Source of the DNA: Acanthococcus lagerstroemiae
Lineage: Eukaryota > Arthropoda > Insecta > Hemiptera > Eriococcidae
Assembly (NCBI GenBank): GCA_031841125.1
Contig: CM063106.1
Location: 186,001-250,000 of the forward strand
DNA: 64,000 nt
Direction of reading: 5' to 3'
In this document: positions 10,995 to 21,223 of the stretch, one piece after another
How the letters are laid out: every line of letters starts with the position of its first letter
How positions within the stretch are numbered: position 1 is the stretch's first letter
Notes under the pieces: generated by a model
What the model was told of the DNA's origin: nothing
Seen by the model: only the letters and a program-made list of their open reading frames with translations
Databases searched by the model: none
Position numbers and translations under genes: made by a program

Positions 10995-11800
10995 GGACAT
11001 GTATTCTTGAAAAGTTGTTACACGATGTTATGATAACAACCGTTGTTATGAGTTGTTATCAACGTGGTAAAGTTTGAGGTTGTTATTGGTTGTTACGAGA
11101 TGTTAAGTCAATGCGTATTCTTGAAAACTTTTTTTAACATCAAGTTATCACACTTGTTATTTATTATTATTTTATTTATACTAAGAATTTCCTACGCCGG
11201 CCAGTAACATTCTAATAAACTGTGTGAAAGTAGAAGTGAAACAGCGAATTTCAAGTTGTTTAATTTTGAGTAAAATGTCGGCATCATTTAAAATATTAAT
11301 ATTATAAGCAGCAATAGGTGGAAACGCCATCCCTTTTACATTTAAATATGAGCCAAGAAATATTTTCCAACTTAAGTACAAGCTGATAAAGTGATAACTT
11401 ATATTTATGATGCCGTCAAATTTGATAAGGAAAGTATTAACATCTCATAACCACCGTTTACACCTAGTCCCGAGGAGGTGTTATATAACACTCAATAACT
11501 CGAGTTAACAAGCCATAGTAGAGCCACTATAAAGCCCAAGTACGCGCATACATCATTTTATATCCAACCGCGCCCGTCGATGCCGAATTGACTACGCGGT
11601 ACGTTCCGCATAGTCGGATTCTGCATCGACGGGCGTGGTTGGATAGAACATGGCGTATGCGCGTACTCGGGTTATATAGTGGCTTTAGCCATAGCAACTC
11701 GTAACAACGATTCAAGAATATCCCTCTCATTTTCCATAACAACTCATAACAACGGTTGTTATCATGACATCGCATAACAACTTTTCAAGAATACATGTCC
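10995..11800. mobile_element. GTTGTTAT-type inverted-repeat element, long copy
   Basis: The ends are GGACATGTATTCTTGAAAAG and its exact complement. The inverted repeat runs on for some 60 bases with few differences (GTTGTTAT, GATGTTATGATAACAAC). The interior has further GTTGTTAT words and a CCTAGTCCCGAGG segment shared with the short copy at 8168-8361. It is interrupted by palindromic MITE B at 11519-11686. No transposase seen. Confidence 0.8.
11519..11686. mobile_element. Palindromic hAT-like MITE, copy B
   Basis: A 168-bp near-palindrome flanked by a perfect 8-bp duplication AGCCATAG (11511-11518 and 11687-11694). The ends are TAGAGCCACTATA and, inverted, AAAGCCACTATA; TAGAG fits the hAT consensus end. 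The core GCGCCCGTCGATGCCGAATT and its complement are shared with palindrome A. It sits inside the GTTGTTAT element, so it is the younger insertion. Confidence 0.85.
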
Positions 11801-13429
11801 AGTTTTCAGCTTGTAAGTTAGTTTCAACTTCACCTTTCAGATAGACTTGAAATGTTTGAAAATTCGATAATTTGCAACTAAAATAGGCTTTCTATTACAC
11901 AGTTTTTGCGGCACGTTTTCAACTTGGGCGACGAAATCGCATTTGGTAATCGGGATTTTGTACGATATCGTGATTAATGAGTTCATGAGATCTGCTAATC
12001 ACAGTGGATCTTCAGAACTTTGCTAGAAAAGAAAAACAGAAGGGGAAATGATTGATTTTTGTTTCCAAAGCTTATGCTTTCAGCTTACAAACATCATGAT
12101 TTCTGGACGTGAGACCTTGGAGTGCTTCGGAAAGGCAAGATAGAGACTTCTTCTTTGCTATTTTGGATGTGAAATTGTATGTCTTCGTAGTGGCCGCACT
12201 GGGAATGGGGTTACAGTTGTACGGACATGGATTTGCCATATCTGAAAATGAACTACACGTATCTCTCGACCTCTCATGGCAGATTCTAAAAATTAATCAT
12301 CCATCATAAATGGATGGTTGCGCGTGTATCCGGTCATAATTTATTAAGCGATTTATTTCGTGAAAAACATGGAAAACAAACATTCACGTCTAATATACTA
12401 TCGCATGAAGACATGTTTTTGGTTTTTTCCATGCCCGTTTACTATTTGCAGTAAATACCGCCACTGACTCGTTTATCATCAATACCGGTTGAAGTTCTCG
12501 ACTAATTACATTTCGGTTGTGCTGAGTTGGAAAGCGCGAACAGGTGCGATTAAATTCTTGGGATGCAAAACGTAAGGGGCCCAGTCAACAAATTGAAATT
12601 TTTTTTCAGTGATGTGGATTGCGACAAAAAGGGTCCATAAGGCCACAATAGGTCGGAAGGCCCGGGATACATTTGCATCTCCACATCCCCAGCCGGCTCG
12701 TGCGTGTCTTTCATCTTTTCATGTTTCGCAAGTCCAAGTTTTCTTGATCGGATGTTCGCAGCTTCGCAGACAATAGTTTTGCCTGGGCGCGAAACTCGTC
12801 GGAGTGAGCTAGCGCAGCTGCTTCCAGTACAACGTGCTACAAACGATCGGTAAACTTTTTTGAGGCAGCTTCCAAAAATTTGTTTATCAACTGCTTCGTA
12901 CTGTTCCAAAGAACATAACATTTTACGCTGAATTCTTTTCCGCAACTGGCGTAAGAGATCACGTAGAAATGCAGTTATATCACCATAAAAATACTGACTA
13001 ATCCGTTTAAATTCCTCGCATGTGTGTAGACGGCTCTGGGCATGCGAAATTATATTTCACGTGGAAGGATCCATCAAGGAAGATAACTATCAAGAAGTTC
13101 TGAAAATTTGCTGTAGTGCCACTGTTGCCATCGGTCACAAAATTTCGTAAGATCTCATAAGTTTTTGAAAAATCACAGAATTCTCCACGAACCCACGAAT
13201 TTTTTCTATACATACCCACCGTAGGTAGGTAATTCTGTTCAAATAATCTCGGAAAACCTTAGTTTTTTCATACATTTATTGTATGTAAATGGCAGATTTT
13301 TAATTTTTTTAAATTTTTAATTAATGGTCGTGTTATAGCGTATAAAGAAGTGTAAGTAATACAGTATTTATTCCTGTGACACAAACACATGTCATTGTAC
13401 TTTTCATCCCATAATGAAAAAAAAAAAAG

Positions 13430-13745
13430 TTGTAAATTTCGTAAGAATCCACGAAACATGCGTGACATGCCAGGAAGAAAGAGACCTGTGAGCAGAAATG
13501 TAAAGTTTACAGGAGAGCGGAGAAGCAAAATTGATAACATTTTCACATTATGAGACATTCAACTTTGAAGACTTACAGCAGTTTGGGAATTTTTTTTTGA
13601 TTTTTTTCGATAATACTACACGAAAGAGCGACCGAAGATCAGTTAAAAACCGTTGTTATCGCAAAAATGTTTTTTTTTGCGTACAGGTCCCTTTCCTCCT
13701 GGCATGTCACATGTCTGTGATCTCACGAATTTTTTTCATTGAATC
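13430..13745. repeat. Diverged inverted repeat
   Basis: GTGACATGCCAGGAAGAAAG near 13462 pairs with CTTTCCTCCTGGCATGTCAC near 13690. Weaker pairing continues outward (AAATTTCGTAAGA against TCACGAATTT). It is probably an old inverted-repeat element; ends not defined. Confidence 0.55.
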
Positions 13746-14174
13746 TCAAGAATTTTCATATTTTCATGATCTGGCAACACTGAGTATGGCTCTTTCGACT
13801 GCTGTTGTAAGGTACATAATAGGTACCCTACGTGTTGGTAAAATTTAAAAGTTGCACGCTGGCAAACATTTTCTTTTTACAACAGAAAAGGGTCTGGGGC
13901 AGAAGTTATCCTTAGTTTCGGTTTCGGAAGCACCCCTTATAACCCCTTATAATGATTTCTAGAGTACGATGCCAGCATGAATGGTACATGCACGCTAAGT
14001 AAAAAAAAAAAAAACTTTTGCAGTAGCGAAAGCAGAACCGACTTTTCCGAACAACGTATTATTGAGCAAACATTACTGAGGAATAAATAAAATCATGTAC
14101 TCAGTAATCAAATTAAATACAAATAGAACCAAAAAAAAAAAATACAACAGTAGAGCGCAATTTTTATCAATAAC

Positions 14175-14790
14175 TTGCATCAGTGCTCATGTCCACCCAA
14201 ATAATCATCCATGTAAAACGACTTGGATATGGATTTAGCAGCTTCTGGGGACTCTTTTTCAACTCCTTTGGCTAAAACATCTGAACACTTCGTCACCAAA
14301 AAAGACGCGGGAACCGTTCCGTATGTCACTGTGTTTAAATGGTATTCGCGTATAGGTTGATTAGGACTCTCTCTCCAGTAAATGCGCTGAAGATCCCTAT
14401 CCGTTTCATTGATCAACACCTGACGGTACATTTTTTCGATATCCGCACAGTATACTGCTACTTTAAACATTTGAAATCAGATCAGCATGTCGAACAACTC
14501 GGGCTGAACATTAGGTCCGGTTAAACAAGCTTCATTTAGTGATAAGCCCTTTCCATCATTACTGGACGTGTTACAGACAACTCTTAATTTGGTGGTTATG
14601 CTATCCGGGCGAATCACGGCTCTATGAGGAATGTGGTAGGAAGGTAAGTTTAGATCACTTTCCGGACTAGCTGCTTGTATTCCCTCATAAATTCAACATA
14701 CATGACCTTAGTGCCAGCATCTAGAGTTCGTTCCAAACTGAGTAAACTAGAGAGCGCCCGTCGCCGATTTTCTGTGTTCGGTTTCTCTTT
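14175..14790 (-). pseudogene. BEL/Pao retrotransposon, RT fragment
   Basis: Remnant of a BEL/Pao Pol on the minus strand. Reading from 14790 down: an upstream segment with YVEFMREY, then HRAVIRPDS, KLRVVCNTSSNDGKG, SLNEACLTGPNVQ, then VAVYCADIEKMYRQV, RIYWRESP, LNTVTYGT and the catalytic segment SFYMDDYLGG near 14190. These are the usual BEL RT landmarks in order. Frame changes occur near 14470 and 14640. The piece lacks protease, RNase H and integrase, and I found no LTRs near it. It is dead. Confidence 0.88.
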
Positions 14791-15112
14791 GGTGATGCTC
14801 TAGAAAGTGATACTGATATTTTTGTAAATTTATTACTCTTTAATCGTTGTGGTGCCATATTTGCAAAAATTCAGTGACATATATTACATTCCGCCATCCC
14901 TTTGTTTTACTCCCTTCATTTACACTTATTGGGGTACAGTTCAATTCAGTATAAATAGAAGTTTTTCGACCTGCTTTAATCATTCTAATACAGTACTTCA
15001 ATACTTTAAACAACTTATTTGAGAAACTTATTTTCCTAAACCATCTGAGATCTGATGATTATCTTATTTACCTACTATCTTCATTTCTTTGAATATTTAA
15101 TTTTTTTGACTA

Positions 15113-15404
15113 CAATAAAATGCCGATTAACCGGACGCCAACCATCCGGAACGCCGAAGGGGGGGAAAAAAAGATGATTAGGGCTCCGATTTCTAGGCAA
15201 AACCTCATCTTTTATTTCTTTCTAGTCTAGCTTATTCAGTCTATTAAGGTTTCCTCGATAAATCAGGAAATTCTGAAACCAATGAGCTCGTAATGTTTAG
15301 GCTATTTTCCTTCAAAATGTGTTTTCCTCTATATAATAAGCACATGTTTCAGTTATCCGGAAAGCCTCTGGTCCCGGTTAGTCCGGATAATCGACGTTTT
15401 ACTC
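15113..15404. mobile_element. pogo-like MITE (292 bp)
   Basis: Inverted ends CAATAAAATGCCGATTA and GAGTAAAACGTCGATTA continue to CCGGAC on each side and are flanked by TA. This terminal pattern is known from pogo/Tigger-type elements. No transposase is present. Confidence 0.75.
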
Positions 15405-15529
15405 TATTCTTTACATTCTGTGCAATTCTTTACATTTCTTTACATTCTTTACTGTAAATAATTAAAATCATGTAAAGTTGACAACCCTGCCCATAACGCG
15501 CTGTCTGTGTAGCATTACTTAACCGCTGG

Positions 15530-15805
15530 AGGCGCTCAAGTGCTCGGATACGCATCGTACTCACCCGATTTAGCACCTTGTGACTTTTTCCTTTTTTTCG
15601 AAGATCTAGTCTGCCTTGAAAGAACCCGTTTTGAATCGATGAAAGAGGTGAAATGAAAAACGGCGAAGCTCCTAAACGCTCTTACGAAAGAAGACTTCCA
15701 GCTCTGCTTCAAAAAATGTACAAAACGAATGGAACGGTGTGTGGAGAGAGAAGGGGTGTATATTGAAGGGGAACACTTGTTTGTTGAATTCTTTTTATAA
15801 TAAGA
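15530..15805 (+). pseudogene. mariner transposase C-terminal fragment
   Basis: The fragment encodes the third catalytic aspartate region of a mariner (DD34D) transposase: YSPDLAPCDFFLF, then RTRFESMKEV, a stop, KTAKLLNALTKEDFQLCFKK and, after a frameshift, ERCVEREGVYIEGEH. Upstream catalytic aspartates and the DNA-binding domain are missing. The inverted repeat was not located. Confidence 0.88.
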
Positions 15806-17214
15806 CTCTTTTTGATAAGTAGTTTCGTTATTTAACCCTGCAATGGTACACTTAGTGAAAATCACCAAAATTCCTGTACGCGGTTCTCGTAGCGCGGTAT
15901 GAATTAAGGTACGTCAACGACTGATGGAGCGTTCAACCTTGTGATAGCCGACCACCAACCACGCCACTACGCGACGGTATGAATCGAAGCATCCCAGCCC
16001 GCAGACTGCCGCAGGCATTTAATTCATTAACAAAATAAAGGACCATGAAACTGGATTATGCAGACTATTGAAGGGACTTTTTCACAAAACATATGACGAC
16101 GTAACAAAATTGGGTATTCGAGCCGGGCAGCGCTAGTATCGACTACTCTTATCAGCGACCAAAAAGTAAAGTTTTTGAAACATGCAGCAAAATTTTGGAA
16201 TCTAGCTATAAAAATAGTTTTAATCGAAAGAAAATTCTTTGTTCAAAAAATTCTTTTGTTCATTAATGGGGGAAATGCATAGATTCACCGTTTACTACTT
16301 ATCACTTCGACACGATAGCGACGCGCTCGGACGAATGCACGGCCCGATGTACATTTTCGCGGCCACATATTACTTATTTTATTCAGGAAAGTGGGGTAGA
16401 AAGTTTATTTTTTAATACTGAATAATTTACTGGTACTGTTCTGTAGCATGGCACTTTTTACAGCAATAACTAATAACATGGATTTTTTTAGAACAGATTT
16501 TTGTTTATTCATTATTTCAGGAAAAATTATTTTGTACTTATTCCCTCCACCTCGTCCTAAATTCCGAAATGGGTTAAATGTGCTGCAGGTGATGTAGACA
16601 AGTTATCTCCCAAATTTCAAAATTTTTCTCCTTTCTCCAGAGTGGTGGCAAGTGCCGGGGTGCAGTTTAAAATGTTTTAATCAATCTGAAACTATTCTGT
16701 GATTTTAAAAAAATGGAAGAACTTGCGCGGAGGGGGGGGGGGTACATTGGAGTGGAGCAAGCAAGATGAAGTTCAGATTTAAATCCTGAAGAAGATGGAC
16801 ATTGTTAACCAAGTTGTATACATAAAAAATAGTAAGATTTTCTACAAAAATTAGTAGGTAGTCATCAGAAAGCCTGGAAGGTGAGCAAATTACTGAGATT
16901 TGTTGAGCTTCAGTGGGGCAAGTTAAGCCAAGCATGAGCCAAACCATTTTCAAAGTCTACAAGTAATTTAGGATAAAAGTAAAACTAAGTTGTTGGAATA
17001 TGCTAAAATTAATTTTATGTCGAGTTTTCAAAAACTCCGGTGCAGTTTATTTTTTTCTACTTCCCCCTTCTTTGAGATACACTTAAGACTTCACAGTATC
17101 ATTGTCCAGGTTCTTCTTGCAAAGATAAGCAGTGCCCAACCTATAAGTCAAATTTTTTATACCAACTAATATATTCTCAATGTGCTACCTATTTACTAAT
17201 AACAGTTACCACCA

Positions 17215-17375
17215 TAATATTGCAGACACTTAGTTTCGAGTTGGCGCGAAGAGCGAAAGCATTTGCGAGCAAAGCGAGTGAATGCTCCATAAAAGATAGC
17301 GAGCCGGACGGCGCGCGCTGCAAGCGCCTAGCCTCCAGGGGCGCTATAAGCGTCCCGAGAGAGGCTAGTAAATCT
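17215..17375. other. GC-rich patch in an AT-rich intron
   Basis: GC-rich for about 160 bases (for example GCCGGACGGCGCGCGC) with a small imperfect inversion around AAGCGCCTAGCCTCCAGGGG. The composition contrast suggests an inserted element, but I cannot assign it. Confidence 0.35.
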
Positions 17376-17519
17376 AATAAAAATAATGTGTGTATATGTG
17401 ATTCAAAATTACTAGCCGTACAATTCAATTTTACATTTACGCTATTAATTATGTCTAATCGACGTCAAAATCCAGTCAGCAAAATGCGCGCACTGAGTTA
17501 GATGAACTTTGGACATTCA

Positions 17520-18050
17520 GTTGATGTCAAAATGGCGTGAAGTACACAGGTTGACACGAAATTGACATCAAAATTACATCATATATTTCAGAAAGGAAGT
17601 AAAAAAATTTATTGACATAAATTTGACATCACAATTACATCAAATTTGTGTCAATTTCACAACTGACACAAAATTGACATTAAACTGCATATCAATCTGG
17701 TTGATGGGGGAGTTTTGATGTCAAATTGACGTCAACATTGCATCAAGTGTATTGGAAGAAAAGAAAATATTTGATTGATACAAAATTGATATCAATATGA
17801 TGTCTAAATACGCTCAGCAAAATGCACATTGAATTGGACTATAACTTTGAACGTCATATTGACATCAAATATACTGGAAGAAAAAGTAAAACATTTCTTC
17901 ACGCAAGTTTGATGTTAGTTTGGCATCAAATTTGTGTCAAATTCATCATTGACACAAATTTGACATCACAATTACATCAAATTTGTGTCAATTCCACAAT
18001 TAACACAAAATTGACGTTAAACTGCACGTCAATCTGGTTGATGGGGTTAT
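17520..18050. repeat. TTGACATCAA-type repeat cluster
   Basis: Words TTGACATCAA, TTGATGTCAA and TTTGTGTCAA alternate in both orientations. A segment with ACATCAAATTTGTGTCAATT and ATCAATCTGGTTGATGGG occurs twice, at about 17620-17708 and 17950-18047, about 330 bases apart. Confidence 0.75.
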
Positions 18051-18999
18051 TGAATCTGACATTTTGGCCTCAGGGTACGTCAGTGTTTAGCTTTAATTTG
18101 AGACCACATCATGAGTTTCAATATCTTTCTTAGGTTCCGCCCTGCAAGGTTGAGGTATATTATGTGCCTGTGTTGATAGACGAATCGCCCTGTAGTGGCT
18201 AGCGAGTGCAAAAGCGGTACTGAAATCTCCAACTCCAAATAGCTTCAACTCTCATTGCCTTCAGTTGGAGGGCTCTGATCTATTTACAGTTTACTGCATC
18301 ATATTTGTGTTATTCAGAAGAAAATGTTCCTGTTTTCAAAGATTCAATCGGATAATTAGAAGAGATGCTGAACATAGTTTTTACAAACTGACATTTTAGA
18401 GCTTTTGGAGGTGATACGTGTTGAAAATGGGCCGTGTGGTACATACATGAGTACGAAACAATATCCGAATGCATTATGGTCGCATTAAATCAGATGTACA
18501 TGTAATAATGAGGCATTTTGAGCTCGTTTTGGAAATTTCAGATTATCAACCCCCTAATAATTTCTCAAGGGAGGCAGTTATTTCAGCCAGCAAATTTTAA
18601 CATAATGTGAAGAAGTTCACTGTAAAACAATTCCGAAAAGTTCAAGTTGAAAAAAAATTAGGGGGCCCGAAGGGGACAAAATTTTGTGGCCCCCTCCTAA
18701 TTAGGGTACCAAAATTTTTTATAGCCTAAAACCTTTCCGTGTTCATACGAACACATCTAGAAAGTTTCAACCCTTCAGCTCTTATGGTTCACCCGTCAAC
18801 CTCGAACAAACAAACATTCATTTTTATATAGAAGATTTTAATTTAGAATTTTGGATCGATTTCTTTAGGCAATTCTTACGTTAGAATACTCGATGTTTGA
18901 CTGTACTTTTGTTGTCTACTATTAAATCTGAGATGTTTTCCTTTCATTCTATTCTCAGTCCATGTATCATTACTGAACTATATGTTGGCTTATTTGTAG

Positions 19000-19190
19000 G
19001 AATATGACTTGGAAAAGAAGATAGAACTGGAAATCAAAATGCGAGAAGGTACAACCAAATTGTTGGCTGCTTGTAAACACCAAACGCAAGCATTAGAAGC
19101 TGCGAAAAGTTTACTAATTTCAAACGAACGAATAAATGCCTACATAACCGAATTGCAGAAACGAAAACGAGACACTGCCGGAGTCGTTCG
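19000..19190 (+). CDS. Rhotekin, HR1 (Rho-binding) exon
   Basis: Second coding exon. It opens after TATTTGTAG (AG at 18998-18999) in phase 0 and ends before GTAAGTAC (donor 19191) in phase 2. It encodes about 63 residues with KKIELEIKMREGTTKLLAAC, then QALEAAKSLLISNERI, YITELQKRK and a basic end. This is the signature of the rhotekin HR1 region, an antiparallel helical pair that binds GTP-loaded Rho. The KMREG...KLLAAC and ALEA.KSLL motifs are the basis of the identification. No stops or indels are seen, so the gene looks functional. Confidence 0.93.
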
Positions 19191-19617
19191 GTAAGTACAT
19201 AGAACCAGGGTGGGGCATTCTTATGTCCTACATAGCCTACACGATTCATAATTTGATAATTTGGAGATCAGTTTCTTTGTTTTCATAAGTAGCGGGCCCC
19301 TATTTTTTCTGCATGTTATCGTTTTTTATCTTTTTAAAATCGAGGGGTAGGGGGATCCGCAGTGTTTGTGTAGGGGTAAACATACACGACCTTGCGGTAG
19401 AAGGGTAGAACTGTCACATATCTCTGCTGACGAGTGTTACGGATGAAGAGCGTTAGTCAACTTTAATAGATCTTAATTGATTGACTTGAAGGGGGGGGGG
19501 AGGTACAAACCCATTTTTGATAGGTACCATCAAATATTTTTTACTATGTAATAATTAGGTACCTATGTACCTGAACTGCGATCCGAATACCAAAACTGGT
19601 TCAGTAAAGATTATGAC

Positions 19618-20297
19618 TAGAGCTAGGAATTTTCGGCAATAAACATTGGAAATTCGGCATTAAAATTACAATTTTCGGCGTTATTCGGCAATAACGAAAA
19701 GTAAGCTTACAATATTAGAAGTAAGCCAAATCTTGATGAAAAATGGATGTTTACAAGTAATATCACAAAAATCTTTTATTGAACATCACCACTAAATGTT
19801 TCTCTATGTTACCCTGTGCGAAACATGTAGTACCATGAACGAGTGAATTATTTAGATTTTTTAAGGTTTTGAGACTTGTCTTTTTCGTAAAAACTTGTTC
19901 CGCCTTCGTCTGCAGGTTATTTCACGTGCACTCGGGATTTGATATAGTTTTGATAAAACATGGATAGTCAGCAGTTGCTCGTGTAGGGAATGGCCTCTTG
20001 TTTCCAGTTTTCGAATTGTGTTCGATAGGAAGGACAAGTATGTTGAGATGAACGCGAGATCTGAGGCTAAATTTCTCTTGGTGGCAATCAGTGAATTCAG
20101 GGTTTGTGTCTGTTTGCAATACCAAATTTATTGTTATGCGCAGATCATCGTTTCGGCGTTATTCGGCACTCTAATTTCGGCATTTACGCCCTTTTCGGCA
20201 TTATCTTGTATTACACTGATTCGTGTTCATCTTTGACTACATCCCATCTGTCCTTAAAACAAACTTATTCGGAAAATGCCAGCAAATCCTAGCTCTG
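19618..20297. mobile_element. Non-autonomous hAT element (680 bp)
   Basis: Ends TAGAGCTAGGAATTTTCGGC and, inverted, CAGAGCTAGGATTTGCTGGC, flanked by a perfect 8-bp duplication ATTATGAC (19610-19617 and 20298-20305). TTCGGC words are clustered just inside both ends (about 19633-19692 and 20151-20198), as expected for subterminal transposase-binding sites. The middle has no transposase. Confidence 0.9.
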
Positions 20298-21223
20298 ATT
20301 ATGACCCATATTTCTCCGTTAATCCCCTCAATCTATCACATTTAATGAGGGTTAGCCAAATCCAGATCATCTTGAGATCAAAACATTTGTAATTTGATTC
20401 GCTATGAGAATAATTTTTCCTTCACTATCCGTTGTCTAGAATCCAGAGTCTTCTAATGGTTAGTTGTAATAATTGATTTCATTAATTTTTGGAATTATAT
20501 TATGGAATTCTGTGGAAATTGATTAGAATTTTCGGAGGTGAGGGGATGAAAACAATCCAAAACTTTTTTTAAAATTCGATTCGCTATCCGCAGTCGAAAA
20601 CTTTTTTTTTTAGCCGTTATTCAGTATTAAAATATATATATATATTTTTTTTTTTTACTGACAATCCGTTATCCGAATAACTTTCCCCAGTGATTCGCTG
20701 AACTCGGTCTGTCCATATAATATTCTGTATGTACATGTATAGTGTGCCAATTCACAATTTCTGCTTCTGTTGTCGAGATTGCGAGCATTCATTTTAGTAA
20801 TGAATTGATTGTAATGCATAATGTGTATCTGTACCAACATTAATTCCGAAGCGAAGTGGTTTGAAATACCTCTTTATATTGCTGTGCGTTATCACAGCTT
20901 CATGGGCAGAATGTATATTTCTGGATCCTGTTCTTCTGCTGGTTTCTATGAACTGAAAAGATTCCAAAGACCTTTAGAATACATTCCCTATTTTCGTATC
21001 TTCTTGTCGGCGGAGATCATTTCCGTCGCGACTCTGCTCCTGGAAAGCCATTCATCTACTATTGTTATTTGTTTTAAATTGAGTCGTGTCGGAACTTTTG
21101 GTGACGGAATTTCTTGAGCTTTCATTAATTTAAAGAAATGAAATAGAAATAAACGCTGCACTGTAGGATTTTGGAGGTCACTGAATTTTATTAATTTGGC
21201 CTAAGTTGATGTTTTATAGATTA

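Larger units (their letters stand above)
10231..18999 (+). other. Rhotekin intron 1 (8.8 kb)
   Basis: GT at 10231 and AG at 18998-18999. It holds the inverted-repeat elements at 10995-11800 and 13430-13745, a BEL remnant, a pogo-like MITE, a mariner remnant and a repeat cluster near 17520-18050. Stretches 10231-10994, 11801-13429, 13750-14170, 14800-15112, 15810-17200 and 18060-18999 hold nothing I can name. A 131-residue minus-strand frame at 12550-12945 has no recognised domain. Confidence 0.7.

Noticed and set aside
12550..12945. 131-residue minus-strand frame
   Set aside because: No recognised motif, no splice context fitting rhotekin, and mixed composition; left unassigned.
15536..15868. 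110-residue minus-strand frame
   Set aside because: Antisense to the mariner transposase fragment, which is on the + strand.
17220..17501. 93-residue frame in the GC-rich patch
   Set aside because: Frames are expected by chance in GC-rich DNA, and no domain is visible.
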